Of a DNA stretch of 64,000 nucleotides, positions 19,646 to 30,880 are shown piece after piece; the first letter of the stretch is position 1, and each line of letters begins with the position of its first letter. The stretch covers positions 471,501 through 535,500 of the forward strand of contig CAJNDS010001968.1 in the NCBI GenBank assembly GCA_905221605.1, read 5' to 3'. The notes under the pieces are model-generated. The model worked only from the letters and a program-made list of their open reading frames with translations, was not told the origin of the DNA and ran no database searches. A program made the translations under genes and the position numbers. Origin of the DNA: Symbiodinium natans. Lineage: Eukaryota > Sar > Dinophyceae > Suessiales > Symbiodiniaceae.

Positions 19646-19937
19646 GCGTGCCTAAACCCGAAACCCAAACCCCTAAACCCTAGCCCTAAACCCTAAACCC
19701 TAAACCCTAAACCCTAAACCCTAAACCCTAAACCGGAAACCCTAACCCTAAACCCTAAACCCAAAACCCTATGTTCTTTCGGAAAATACAGAACTGTGAA
19801 GTTGAGGTTTAGGGGAGCTTAGGGCGGCTTTGGGATGTTTAGGGGGGTCAGGGAAGTTTCAGGGTTTTGTGCAAGGTTTCAGGCTTCTGGGGCGACCCTA
19901 ACCCTAAACCCTACACCCGAACCCCTTGATATGCTAG

Positions 19938-19987
19938 GCCTGAGGCCTCAAGATGTCCAGGCCTTCTGTTCTTCGCATGATTTCGAG
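19938..19987 (+). other. Exon-like segment with GTGAGC donor
   Basis: Frame DMLGLRPQDVQAFCSSHDFE ends exactly at GTGAGC, a canonical donor. The acceptor is either GATATGCTAG (19937) or GATGTCCAG (19960). One of the strongest splice contexts seen. Confidence 0.5.
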
Positions 19988-20067
19988 GTGAGCCCGCGTC
20001 ACAGGGGTCGCATGGCTTAGGGTTTAGGGCTTACTTCGGGTTTAACGTCATTTGGAAAACTTCGCAG

Positions 20068-20108
20068 AAGCACGGCCCTCGATACGAACTCGAGTGCCCC
20101 GATTACAT
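20068..20108 (+). other. Exon-like segment
   Basis: After AACTTCGCAG it reads KHGPRYELECPDYM, then GTATAT. The frame stays open further (to about 20220), so the end is uncertain. Confidence 0.4.
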
Positions 20109-20434
20109 GTATATCCTAAACCATTCTATAAACCCTCTTGGGCTCATTCAGTCGCTGCCAGGGGGCGGCTGGTGCTTTGGGGCCTCTGCTTCGGAGATTT
20201 CGGGTCGGTCGGGGGTTTAGGGTTTGAGGTTCAGGGCATGGAGTTTAGGATTTGAGGATTAGGGTGTCGTTTAGGGATTTGGGGTTGAGGGTTTGGGGGT
20301 TTAGGCTGTGGGGTCAAGGGTTTGGGGGTTAGTACAGGTTTATGCGAGAAATGCACAAGGGACCCTGCAATCTTCTACCCCCTACAGCCCTTACGGACCC
20401 TAAACTTCACCCTGGTGTGCCCAAACCCTAAACC

Positions 20435-20550
20435 TGTCGATACTTCAAGATATCAGCTGTATTACCGTACTTACGCTACTTCGTTGGCTCAAGACAAAAA
20501 GTGCGTTGCACTGTACTTGTTGAGTTTAGGGCTTTCCGCTGGTAACAATA
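20435..20550 (+). repeat. 5' LTR (116 bp)
   Basis: Starts TGTCGATACTTC and ends GGTAACAATA; identical to the LTR at 34845. It contains CCGTA (20465) and TTGGCTCAAG (20484-20493), which are the start and the last ten bases of the dinoflagellate spliced leader. It also holds TTTAGGG. Confidence 0.95.
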
Positions 20551-20570
20551 GGTTATCAGCCGTAGACTCT
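20551..20570 (+). promoter_or_regulatory. Probable primer-binding site
   Basis: GGTTATCAGCCGTAGACTC directly after the 5' LTR. The position and the GGTTATCAG core recall the initiator-tRNA primer sites of copia elements (TGGTATCAGAGC in plants). The primer tRNA is not proven. Confidence 0.45.
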
Positions 20571-20589
20571 AACACTACCTGCCGGTGTC

Positions 20590-23030
20590 ATGGAAGGGCA
20601 ATCTCCCGGAAATGCTGCAGCAATCCCCGTACCTGTGGAGGATGAAACAATGTCACTGCTTAGCAACCCCGTTGTAGGGGAACCTACAGCTGCATCGACA
20701 AACCCTCCCAGGGATGGTGAGGTTATGCCGCTCAGCCAAGAGAACTTGGCAATGCTTGCAGCCCAGAACGATCCAAGAATCATGCATGTTGGAGCAGTTA
20801 GCGAGCAACGCCTTGCCACTGGTAACGTTCCAGGTTTAGGCTCCGTGAACTCTTGGAACATGGTTCCAGGGCTAAGCACCCCAGCATACTCACCGACAGA
20901 GAGAGCTTCTTCAGTGTTCTCTCCGACGTTCAATGCCCAGCACATAGACCGTAGGCAGCTCCAGGTGAATCAAGTCGACGCAAGGCAATTGGCGCTGAGC
21001 CAGGTTGACATCCACGTCAACGCCGACACTGGGCCAGCCGTTGCCATGGCCGCAGAGGCGCGCCACAGGGAAATCGTAGGAGCCATAGGGGAGGCTCATA
21101 GGGAGGAAATCAACATACTTAGTTCCCAGGCCACATCCAAGGTGGCACAATTGCGTCATGAGTATACCGTCCTTCAGAACAATCTTAAGCAGCTCGAGAG
21201 TGAAGCCGCCACTAAGTCAAGCAATGATCAAGGTATCATTGATCAGCATTCTGCTGCTCTTGCCAGAGCAAGGACTGAAGCCATTGAGCTCCACAAACGT
21301 CTTTGCGAGGCGGAAGCCTACGCTAATGCCGAGTACTCCAAGCTTGAGAGGCTTTCTCATAACGTCCAGAGTGAGTACGCCATTCACAATGCGAGGCTGT
21401 CCGAACAGGTTGAGAGCATGAAGGTTGAATTCAATGCTATGATCGGACGCTTCAATTCTGAAGCCGAGCACCGCTCAGCACTCACGAGCGAGAACTCTGA
21501 TCTTCGTGCTAAGTTGCTTCAAGCTCAAGAGATGCTTCAGAAGGCTGCCAGTCAGACCGATTCGCCCCATCATCGGGAGCCGGAAGGCAATCCTGGTCCT
21601 AGCGGGCCACCGCCCGGTCTCCCACAGGTACATCGCCTCGACACACCGCCTGGCCAAGGCAAAGGCAAGCCAGGTGACCCAGATGATGACGATGATGATG
21701 ATGATGGAGACAAGAAGAAAAAGAAGGACGACAAAAAGAAGAAGAAGAAGAAAAAGAGGGACTCATCTTCGTCCTCTGATTCTTCCTCATCTTCGGCGAT
21801 TTCACCAAAAGAGATGAAGAGATTTTTCAAGAAGATGATGAAAGGTGGTTCAAATGACAAAGATGCCGACAAAGCCGAATCATCGGATAAGGCTCCCAAA
21901 ACCAAGGAAGCTGAGAAGGTGTTAGTCCCAAAGTTTCCTCAGCCTGAGAGCTATCGCAATTGGCGCATCAGAGTTCGCGACGCTGTTGTAGCTGCGTCTG
22001 ATAAGCCCGACAAAGCTTTCGAATGGTTGTCTAGGGTTTGGGAAGCCGATATGAAGGAGGAAACCCTTCGTGATCCGGAAGGATTCACCACCCTTGATGC
22101 TAAGATCCTTTCAGCTCTGTCGAACATCCTGGAAGGTGACTTTGCACGTCAGGTGGACACCTTCAAAGAAACAGAGGCCAACGCCGGACGCCCAGTTAGA
22201 GGAAGGCAGATCCTCTTCAGGATTCACAACTACTTTGCGACGAACGCTCAGCATGGGGCGGTGTATGACATGGAAGATTTGCTTTCAGTCACGTTGCTCA
22301 ATGAGAATCTTCTCACCTTTATGCGAAATTGGGACACGGTGTTGTCGGGGATTCCCAAAACCCCTGAAGCATCATTCCTCGAACCACTATTTCACAGACA
22401 GGTCAAGAAGGTCAAAGCTCTCTCGCATGACATCAACATCTATGAAAGAGCTCTTGAAGGTTCCAAAGAACGGTCCTACAGTTTCCTGTATGATGCTGCA
22501 AATGCGCACCTCAACAGGAAGCGCCTTGAACGCAACCGGGAACGGATGGCTCGACAGACGGGCAGTCCTGCTGTGCCCACTGCACCTGCACCTAAGAGGG
22601 TTCCTAAAGGTTTCTGCATTTCATGGGTCCGTAATGGTTCCTGTACCAAAGGTGACCAGTGTAAGTACAAGCACCAGACTCCGGCCAAGGGACGCGGCCG
22701 CTCTGCCACGCCGGCTGGCTCACGAGCAAGCTCTGCAAGCCCCGGTGGTAAGCCTAAGATCTGCAAGTTCTACAAGCAAGGACGTTGCGATCGGGGGGAG
22801 AACTGTAATTTTCTCCATACAGGCAAGCCAGGTGCAGCTGCGCCTTCCGAAACCAGTGGGAAGGGGTCAAAAGGCAAAGGGAAGAAGAAGGACCGCAAGA
22901 AGAAGAAAGATCGCAAGTCTTCTCGCTCTAGCTCCAAGGGTTCTAAGGGTAGCAGGAATTCCAAGGGAAGTCAAGGCTCCAAGAACTCGAAGGGCTCAGG
23001 CAGAAAGAAGCCTTCAGGCGGTATCCCTGC
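20590..23030 (+). CDS. LTR element: Gag part
   Basis: Particle-forming part. From the ATG at 20590: a non-conserved N-terminus; a long coiled coil (about 21060-21560); an aspartate-run, lysine-run and serine-run spacer (21680-21800); a helical capsid-like core (about 21920-22560, with ESYRNWRIRVRDAV); then two CCCH fingers at 22609-22822 (CISWVRNGSC..C..H and CKFYKQGRCDRGENCNFLH). It ends in a K/S/G-rich basic tail to about 23010. CCCH fingers stand where copia Gag normally has a CCHC knuckle. Confidence 0.8.
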
Positions 23031-23439
23031 TGCTGTATGTCTCCTCAGTGCTCTTGTTGCTGGTTCGGCCACCCAAGCCGATGCTTTCTCCCTCCGGAAG
23101 GAGTGGACGGACCAGATCACCAATTGCACGTATCCCTATAGTCTGGCGCTACCAGCGGTAAATTTCAGCTCTGAAGTCGATTACATTAACATTCCTGTTA
23201 GTGATCCCAACGCGAGGTTCACTCCTATATCGCCCACTAACCGTAAGCATCGGGGAGAAAAGCCTTTGGATTTTGTTCCAGAAACCAGAGCAGACTCCAT
23301 CCGAGAGGCCCAGATGTCAGCGAAGATGCTGAAAGCTTCCATCTCTACCAAGGACGACGTTCCGGCCTGCCGCTGGGAGTGTGATTCGGAGATTGGATGT
23401 AATCATTGTATCCCAAAGGGTCTCAGAATGTCGTGCCCA

Positions 23440-23770
23440 GCTAAGACTAAAGGGTCCTCTAAGATGCTTAACCTTGAATGGATTGGCGACACAGGGAGTG
23501 CACAAGATCTAATCGCTGAGAGGGATCTCCAGCATTTGAAGGCTTATGAGTCTGAACAGCCAATCAACATCATGACCGCGAACGGTCCCAGCTCCGCCGA
23601 CAAGCAATGTGATGTCGACGTTCCGTCGATTGCTATTTCTGCCAAGCCTTATGTGCTGCCCGACACTCCTTCAGTCCTCTCCATAGGACAGCGTTGCATG
23701 GAGCAAGGTTTCGATTTCATTTGGAGAGCCTGTACTCGCCCTTACTTGAAGACTCCTGAGGGTGAAAGAG
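23440..23770 (+). CDS. LTR element: aspartic protease part
   Basis: NLEWIGDTGSAQDLI holds the D-T/S-G catalytic signature of retropepsins. Following strands (VDVPSIAISAKPYVLPDTPS, then VLSIGQRCMEQG) fit the rest of the copia protease fold. It would cut Gag-Pol into its parts. Confidence 0.75.
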
Positions 23771-24039
23771 TTTTCCTTGATGTTCGAGATAACGTGCCTT
23801 TCCTCAAATCATGGAAGGAGGGCACTGCCTGCCCTGCGCGTGAATCTAAGTCCGATGAGATTCAGCCTGTTGCCAGAGGTGAAATGCCTGATCGCAGCTC
23901 TGAAGAGATTGCTTTGCAGCTTCTGGAGAAGCACGACTTCTCGGAGCGATCATGCGTTGATCTCTTGCGCACCGTCAACTTCGGAGCAGGTAGGAGTAGA
24001 AGAAAAGCACTAGGAGAGAAGCACGGCAGTAGCAAAGAG

Positions 24040-24545
24040 AAGTACGTGATACTTGGTGCTTTTGCACATGGAGGGTTTCATGGTGTAACCAAGAGAACTG
24101 GACGCCATGTTAACACTATCAAGTATCTCATCGCATTTCTTCGCAAGAGAGGCGCGGAGTTGGAGAGCTGTTCCTCACTCTGCATCAACCAGAACTCGCC
24201 CATCAAGGTCCATAAGGATGTGAACAATCATAAAGACCATCTCAACGTTACGATTGCCGTGGGAGAGTTTTCCGATGGTGGCCTTTGGATTCATGACCCG
24301 AGCGCTATGAAAACCGATAAAAATTATCTAGAGGTCAAGGATTCTGTAGGCACCAAACTCCCTGGGATGGTCCATGACAGTCACAACAAGATTGTTGTTT
24401 TTGACCCGAAGACATCTCATTCCGTAAGACCTTGGAAGGGTGAACGCTGGAGCATTACTGCCTACACCTGTAGGTCAGTTTACCAACTTGATAACCAGGA
24501 CGTTGCGAAGCTTCGAGGTTGTGGGTTTGTTATTCCTCACAAGAG
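24040..24545 (+). CDS. LTR element: 2OG-Fe(II) oxygenase-like region
   Basis: Between protease and integrase lies a region of about 165 residues. KVHKDVNNHKDHLNVTIAVG has the H-x-D metal pair of double-stranded beta-helix oxygenases. GGLWIHD follows, then TSHSVRPWKGERWSITAY, which gives the distal H and the R that would hold 2-oxoglutarate. Family assignment is by motif order only. The substrate is unknown; nucleic-acid oxidation is a possibility, not evidence. Ordinary copia elements lack this region. Confidence 0.5.
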
Positions 24546-24944
24546 GGTTCCTATTGCGCCGGCATCCGCCGATGATCCTGACGAAAGGACTCTCAGGGAA
24601 CTGATGGAGGAAGACACGCCTGTCCGGCCTTTGCCGGATCGCACCAAGCCTACAGTAAAACTTAAAGCTAAGCCTAAGCCTGAACCAAAAGCAAAATCCG
24701 AGCCGAGGGATGGTGTTCGAGACCCCGGTCTCCTCAGGTCCGAAGGTGCGGCACGGGTGCGAGCCATTCTAGATGGTTCTCGCCCTGCTCCGCCCTCTGA
24801 CGAGGTGCGTGCTGAACCGGACATTGGTCCTCCTGCCCCGGCAGCGGCCGATGCCCCCGATGGGGAAGCAGCATCAAGTGACGATCCTGAAGCACCTGAA
24901 CGTAGAGCTCGTAGACGGAGCAAAGAAGCTCTGATCAAAGAATC

Positions 24945-25745
24945 AACAACCCGTGAACACCTCATGACTCATGTCCCCAAGAACCCTTATTGCCAAATAT
25001 GCCAACGAGCTAAGATGTACAAGCCTCCTTCTTACAAGAAGGAAACCAGTACTATCGAAGCAGAGGTCTTTGGCGACCATGTGACCGCAGATCATCTGAT
25101 CTTGCACAGGGACAAGCAAACTGTCATTGAGGATTCGCGTCTTGCACTTGTGGTCAAGGATGTTGCCACTTGTTTCATGTATGCATACCCTGCTGCATTG
25201 AAGTCGGAAGACGAATGCCTCGTGGCGCTCCAGCACTTCGCATCCGCGAAGGACAATGTGGAGACTTTCTACAGCGATAAGTCTAGGGAACTTGAGGCTG
25301 CGGCCAAAACGCTCGGCTGGCGCCATGAGCTCTCTAAGGCTTATATCCATCAGTCCAACGCTGTTGCTGAGCGTGCTGTGCGAGCCACCACTGAGGGCAC
25401 TCGCACCAATCTCATTCAAGCTGGCATTTCGCATGTTTACTGGCCGTTTGCCCTTGAGCATGCATGCACTGCCTACAACATCAGCAATCCGGGGGGCAAA
25501 GAGTTTACCCCTTGGTTCAAGCGTTTTGGTGTTGCATTTCCTGAAGAACCCCTTCCTTTCGGTTGTAGGATTGACGTTTGGGTTGGTCCGAAAGCCCAGC
25601 GCAAGGGTAGAGACAGATTCGAGCCTACCAGTGAGCCTGCGATTTTTATGGGATACAAGTTCCAGCCTGGTATGAAATGGCGCAAGGAGGTCTTTGCAAT
25701 TCATCTCAAGCAGCTGAACAAGCATGATTTCCACGAGTGCCTGAA
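24945..25745 (+). CDS. LTR element: integrase part
   Basis: H-H-C-C zinc motif HLMTHVPKNPYCQICQRAK (about 24957-25012). The DDE core has D in GDHVTADH (about 25072), D in FYSDKS (about 25267) and E in NAVAERAV (about 25358). A C-terminal region with GCRIDVWVG and IFMGYKFQPGMKW is typical of copia. It inserts the DNA copy and makes the 5-bp duplication seen at the ends. Confidence 0.85.
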
Positions 25746-26589
25746 GCCATTGCATCGCAGTACAAGCTCACTGATGGTAAGATTGTTTTTCCCATGCGTG
25801 AGAGGTATGAAAGGGTTCAAGCAGGTCTCGCATCAGATGCCACTGAAGGACCTGTCAGTCAATCGCTCACCAATCAGGACGCTGAAGCTGCAGATGAGCA
25901 ACTGCCTGCACCCGCAGACCGAGAGGTCGAGCCGCCCAAGAAGGTACTTGATCCTAAGACAGGAAAAGAAATTGATCTTCCTGAAGGGGGTCGGTACTAT
26001 GATTCGGGGGGTACTCTTGGTAGAAAGTATGGAGGCACCAGAGGTTCTAAGAAGCCCGAATCCATTCCCTCATACCTTTGGGTCAACATGTCCAAGAAAC
26101 AGAAGGAGAAGGCCATTGTTGATGAGGCACGCGAACAAGCATTGCGTGATATGGAGACTCCTACCGAGGGTTCAGCCGGTAGCTCCTCTGCCGCCGCCGC
26201 AGCACCTGCTGCGAGCAAGGACCACTGGGAGGTCCGACTGAACGAATGTAAGCTAATACGCTATCATTATGTTCCCAGAAGAGAAATGTTCTCACCGGAT
26301 ATCACAGATTGTCCGATTGAACTATCGCGCATCTCTAAGCAACGGAGTACAACTATCATTCCCGTAGGTGGTGTTGATGTCATCCATGAGGACGATGATT
26401 GGAAGAACGTTAGGAAGCGGAACAAAAAGACCAGTTTCAAGTGGATCGGCAAGACTGAGTTCATTCTGGACAGAATCCACAGTCCCGCTCCTGACGGAGA
26501 TGGTAAGGATGCATTCCCTGCCATGCCTACTGTACCTCATGAGCCCGAGCATCGTGAAAAGATTTCCAGCAACCTTCCTGTCTCAGAGG

Positions 26590-27730
26590 ACGAGGTACGA
26601 GAGCTGTTTGCTCTTGTCGCAAGGCCTGTTGGTCGCAGAGAAATCCTCGAGGACCCGAAGGCACAGGCTGCCCTTGATGTTGAATGGAACAAATTAATGG
26701 TTAAGAAAGCCTGGGATATGGGATCTGTTCGAGAATGGAAAGACGTCAGTGATGAAGCCATTAAAAAGGGGAAAAAGGTTCATGTTGGAAAAGTTTTTGA
26801 GATCTGCGTGGAAAAGGGAAGTGAGCTTCCCAAAGGCGACCCACAACGAAAATTCAAGGGTCGAACTGTGTTCCAAGGGAACAACGTCAAAGATGAGAAT
26901 AGTGATCAGGCTCTTTTCAGTGAGCTCGGATCCAGTCCCGCCACGATGGAGGCTGGGAAAGCACTTGACGCCTATGGGCATGCACCGGGCAACGACTGTC
27001 AGCAGGCCGACGGCAAACAAGCATACACCCAAACCACGCTCAAGGGAAAGGAAACCTGGGTCAGGCTGCCGCCTGATCGATGGCCTCCAGCGTGGAAGGG
27101 AAAGTACAAAGATCCTGTCGTGCGGCTGACGCTGGCACTCTATTGGTGCGTCACCATGTTCAGCCCAGGCGTGCACTCTATGCCTTGCCGGCCTCTGAAG
27201 CCAAGCTTTGTGCCGTTGGTCAACACCGACTCACGGAAGTGAGGTCCATTGATGATGATGAGCTTATCGAGCAATCATGGGATCATCCTTCCGGTCGGGG
27301 TAAGAGGTCTAAATTATGGGTTGGTGCTACCTATCTTCTTTCGGATAAGCACGATCACGCGTCAGCTCTTGCTGCAGTTAAGAAGATCAGGGACAAGAAT
27401 GAAGCCAAGAAAGAAGCGAGGAAGAAAGCATTCTTCGATGTCAACCAACTGAGCGACAACAAGGGTTGCATGACTAAGGGTGTTAAGGAAGTCGTGTACG
27501 ACATGAGTTCCTTTTTGCAGCAAGCCATTGATAAGTACAAGAAGCTCGCAGGCCCACAATTCCAACACCTGCGAAAGGTTGCTACGCCCTTCCATGACGA
27601 CAAGATCGCTCGCCCGGTTGGCACCGAGGCCGAACCTCGCGGACAGCTTGCTCCCATAGCAAGCCGCATTCTCATGAAGCTGTTGTTCGCAGCAAGGATG
27701 GCAAGGTACGATCTGCTGCGCGCAGTTCAG
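26590..27730 (+). CDS. LTR element: reverse transcriptase part
   Basis: Copia-type RT text: ALDVEWNKLMVKKAW, KFKGRTVFQGNNVKDE and DCQQADGKQAYTQ (the DVxxAYL-like first catalytic block), then WVRLPPDRWPP. It lies after the integrase, the order that separates copia from gypsy elements. Confidence 0.8.
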
Positions 27731-28780
27731 GGATTAGCCAGCCGAGTCACCAAGTGGTCTGTTGAGTGCGATAAAGCCTTGCACCGCTTGATGTGCTATG
27801 TCGCGTCTACATTGGAGTACCGCATGCGCGGTTTCATGGGCGACGACGTTAGCACTTGCAAGCTGTGGCTGTTTGCTGACAGTGACCACGCAGGTGAGCA
27901 TGATAGCAAAAGCACCTCAGGAGGCTTCCTTGCTTTGGTTGGTCCTAATACGTACTTCCCCCTTGCAGCTTTCAGTAAGAAGCAGACCAGCATTGCCCTT
28001 AGTTCCACTGAGGCCGAGGTCGTGTGTGCAAATGTTTCGCTGCGTGCATTAGGTCTTCCTTCTTCCGCGCTTTGGAGCGTGCTTCAGAATGCGGGGGGGG
28101 ATAGCAGCACAAAACCTAAGCACACTCCCCGGAAGGGTGATGTTCCCAATAAACTCCTCTCTAACCACCCGGATTCCCTTATCCAAGGAGTTACTTACCT
28201 GGGCACTTCGCACCTCATTGATGGTAGAGTGGTCGAACTGCTCACCAACCTTTCATCCCTGCCTGAACCAGTTGAGATGAACACTCATCCACTGCGCGAC
28301 GTTTGGGTTAAGTTAAAGGGTACTTGGGTTCAAGTTGAGGAAGCTGTTGCCTGGGAAGAACTTAAGAGAAGGGATAGACCCGTTGATCCTAAAGCCGAAG
28401 CGTGTGTAATCGTCTATCGCAGGTCCACAATGGACTACAGACGCCACGCTGACGCGGAGGCTTTCATGCACCGCGAGATTGAAGGCATCAGGAATACGGG
28501 GGGTCGGTCCTCGGAAGAGCTTGCACCCAAGGGTTCAGATAAGGACATGGGACTTGTGGTTACGGTTCCACATTCCATTCAGCCTGTCGTGCTTGAGGAC
28601 AACCAAGCCACCATCAGAATCCTTGAGTCAGGTAAGTCGCCAGCCTTTCGTCATGCTGATAAAACGCAGAGGATTAACTTGGGATGGATTTCTGAACAGT
28701 TTAGAAGAAAGCACTATGACATTGCGTACATCAGTACATTGTTGCAAGCAGCCGATATCCTCACTAAGCCATTCACCAAT
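27730..28780 (+). CDS. LTR element: RNase H part
   Basis: LHRLMCYVASTLEY, LWLFADSDHAGEHDSKSTSG, KKQTSIALSSTEAEV, then VVLEDNQATIRILESG and the terminal ISTLLQAADILTKPF. These are the conserved copia RNase H blocks in order. A stretch of about 180 residues sits between the STEAE and EDNQA blocks. Confidence 0.85.
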
Positions 28781-28904
28781 GCTGAGAAGTGGTCCCGTGC
28801 TCTTGCACTTATGGCCATATCTCCCCTCAAGCTTGATGTGAGGAAATCTGGCGCGGCCGCCACCACTCCTGGATCCACCCTGCTGACGCAGAGGTCTCCT
28901 CCTT

Positions 28905-29555
28905 TGCACAAGCGGTTGATCATTGAAGTGTGTTGCGGTGACGACTCACTAATTGGTAATCTTGCTATTAACAAATATAAGGACTGCAAGGTCGTTCGCA
29001 TTACTGAGTCTATGAACCTGAACGATCCCAAAACCCGACGGGAAGTTTTGTCCATCGCAAAGGAGGCCCACAAGGACGGTCTTCGTATCCTCGTTTGGGC
29101 TAGTCTTCCTTGTACGGGGGGTTCGCAATGGGCTCGCCTTAATCTTGCCGTCGACAAGAACCGAAGCGCCGTCTTCGAGGCCCGGAGGAAATTCACCAAG
29201 CTTTGGGCATCATTTGTCGACCTGTCCCATGGCCTCGATCGACTACTAGTCGACTATGCCATTGAATGGCCACAGGACTGCGAGTATTGGAAATGGACTC
29301 GGATTGTCAAATGGATCGAGGGGAAACCCATTCGGAAGGCCCACTTCGACGGTTGTCGTTTCGGTCTTCGCAACGAAAAGGGTGAATCCGTCAAGAAACC
29401 ATGGACTATTGCTACTACCTTGGATTCCTTGTATGTTGCATTCCGTGACAAGTGTTGCACTGGAGGGCACGTGCATGGCAAGTGTAATCGCAGCTCTGAA
29501 GAGTACTGCTTGCGCATGGTTGATCTAATTCACAAGGCGTTTCAGGAAAACATGA
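28905..29555 (+). CDS. LTR element: cytosine-methyltransferase-like region
   Basis: IIEVCCGDDSLIG (an AdoMet-binding-like first block), ILVWASLPCTGGSQWARLN (a P-C motif like motif IV of C5 cytosine methyltransferases), then LLVDYAIEWPQDCEYWKW (position of the E-N-P-like block) and FDGCRFGL. By my recollection such regions recur after RNase H in dinoflagellate copia elements. Activity and target are not known. Confidence 0.5.
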
Positions 29556-29559
29556 GCAG

Positions 29560-30215
29560 GACCCCTTGCACATACGTAGCCGCTCCAGCAATCAAGCTCC
29601 CCAGCAATCCTCGCCTCGAATCTCCTCCTTGTCTTTCTGAAGGAATGGCATCTCGTGCAGTTGAGATTCTCAGCGCAGAGGAACGTGCTGCTCGCCTCCA
29701 AGAAATGTCGGCCGCCGCTACTGATGCGGATCGCCTGGCTGACGCCTTGGCTGGACTTTCATCACCAGCGTGGTGGAATGACGCAGTGCGCAATTTCCGG
29801 GAGCCCACGGAGGCTGACAGTCCCGATGACTTGTTTCTTCGTGTCATCCCTGTGCAACAGTGGCTCGATCTCCGGAAGGGGTATCCAAGTGTGCCGTGGA
29901 CCACAATCTATGAGATGTGGTACCGGATCTACGGCGTCAGGGCCTACAGCACTGACGACGTGCCGTCCAAAACGGTACATGACTCCTCCCTGGCGGGATG
30001 GACGCAAACTATGCTCGACCTCATCTTCGACATGGCTGTCGTGGGATGGGGGCCAAGGGCTCAGAGTGCGTTTGACGTCTCAAAGCCATACGACTTGTGC
30101 TACCGCGTCACCGAGATGGAGCACGGCCTTTCTGACCGACCCCTCCACACGGATGTGGTACAGCTCCTAGGGGGTTTCTATACCCCGGCTTTTGAACGCA
30201 TTCCGCCACCGCCAA
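29560..30215 (+). CDS. LTR element: linker region
   Basis: Coding-like text after the methyltransferase-like part. It has a helical start (ILSAEERAARLQEMSAAATD) and a tryptophan-rich stretch (VPWTTIYEMWYRIYG). No domain recognised. Confidence 0.5.
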
Positions 30216-30219
30216 CGAT

Positions 30220-30880
30220 GAAATCCCAAGTTCTCATCATCGGCGACTCCTCTCTCGCCTTGTGCACGCACAAGGGCGGTCGTGCGATCAACAAGATGAC
30301 ATTCCAGGGTCCCCTTCGGGATGTTCTGTCGCATGACCCTCGCGTGACGGAAGTCAACGTCATGATGGAATGGGGCAAGGACCTCACTCTCCTCACCCAG
30401 ATCGTGGAGGATTTCTTGAGGATCCACCACCCTGACGGGTTGGATATTTTCATCAGTTGGGCGGGGAACGACGTCCATGGCCCGTATGGGTACCAGGGCT
30501 ACACGTGGCACCTTGTGTCGCCCTGGATCAAACAGACCGAAGAGCAAATCCGCAGAGCGGAGCACTGGCCCGTCAAACAGTTGGCCAAGGTGGAAACCGC
30601 ACTCCGGAAGGTTGTTGCGTTGGCTGGACATGAGTGTGTCAGGTCGTTGACCGTTGTCGCTGGCACTGTCGCCCAGGCCTACGGGCTGGATTGGGAGTAC
30701 GACAGGGAGATGAAGAAGCACACCGACTACCTAGTCGCAAACGGCGTGAGGGTCGTCGACCCTTACGCGCTTCTTTATGGCACGGTTCGTTACGACAAAT
30801 ATCACATGGTTGCCACGCAAGACAACTTTCAAGCTGCCACGGATTGGTGGCGAGCGCTTGTCTCCACCACCCTGACGGGT
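30220..30880 (+). CDS. LTR element: SGNH/GDSL hydrolase-like region
   Basis: The SGNH blocks appear in order: VLIIGDSSLAL (block I, serine of G-D-S), IFISWAGNDVHG (block III, G-x-N-D) and YDKYHM (block V, D-x-x-H). Spacing over about 190 residues suits the family. SGNH proteins are esterases and lipases; esterase domains are known in ORF1 of some LINEs, but I know of none as standard in copia. Function here is unknown. Confidence 0.55.

Larger units (their letters stand above)
18871..20434. repeat. Telomere-like mosaic between the LINE block and the LTR element
   Basis: TTTAGGG at 18957-18985; degenerate G-rich text to about 19380; CCCTAAA/CCCCAAA arrays at 19430-19560 and 19670-19775; mixed text to the LTR. 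Three exon-like pieces are listed separately. No long gene. Confidence 0.8.
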
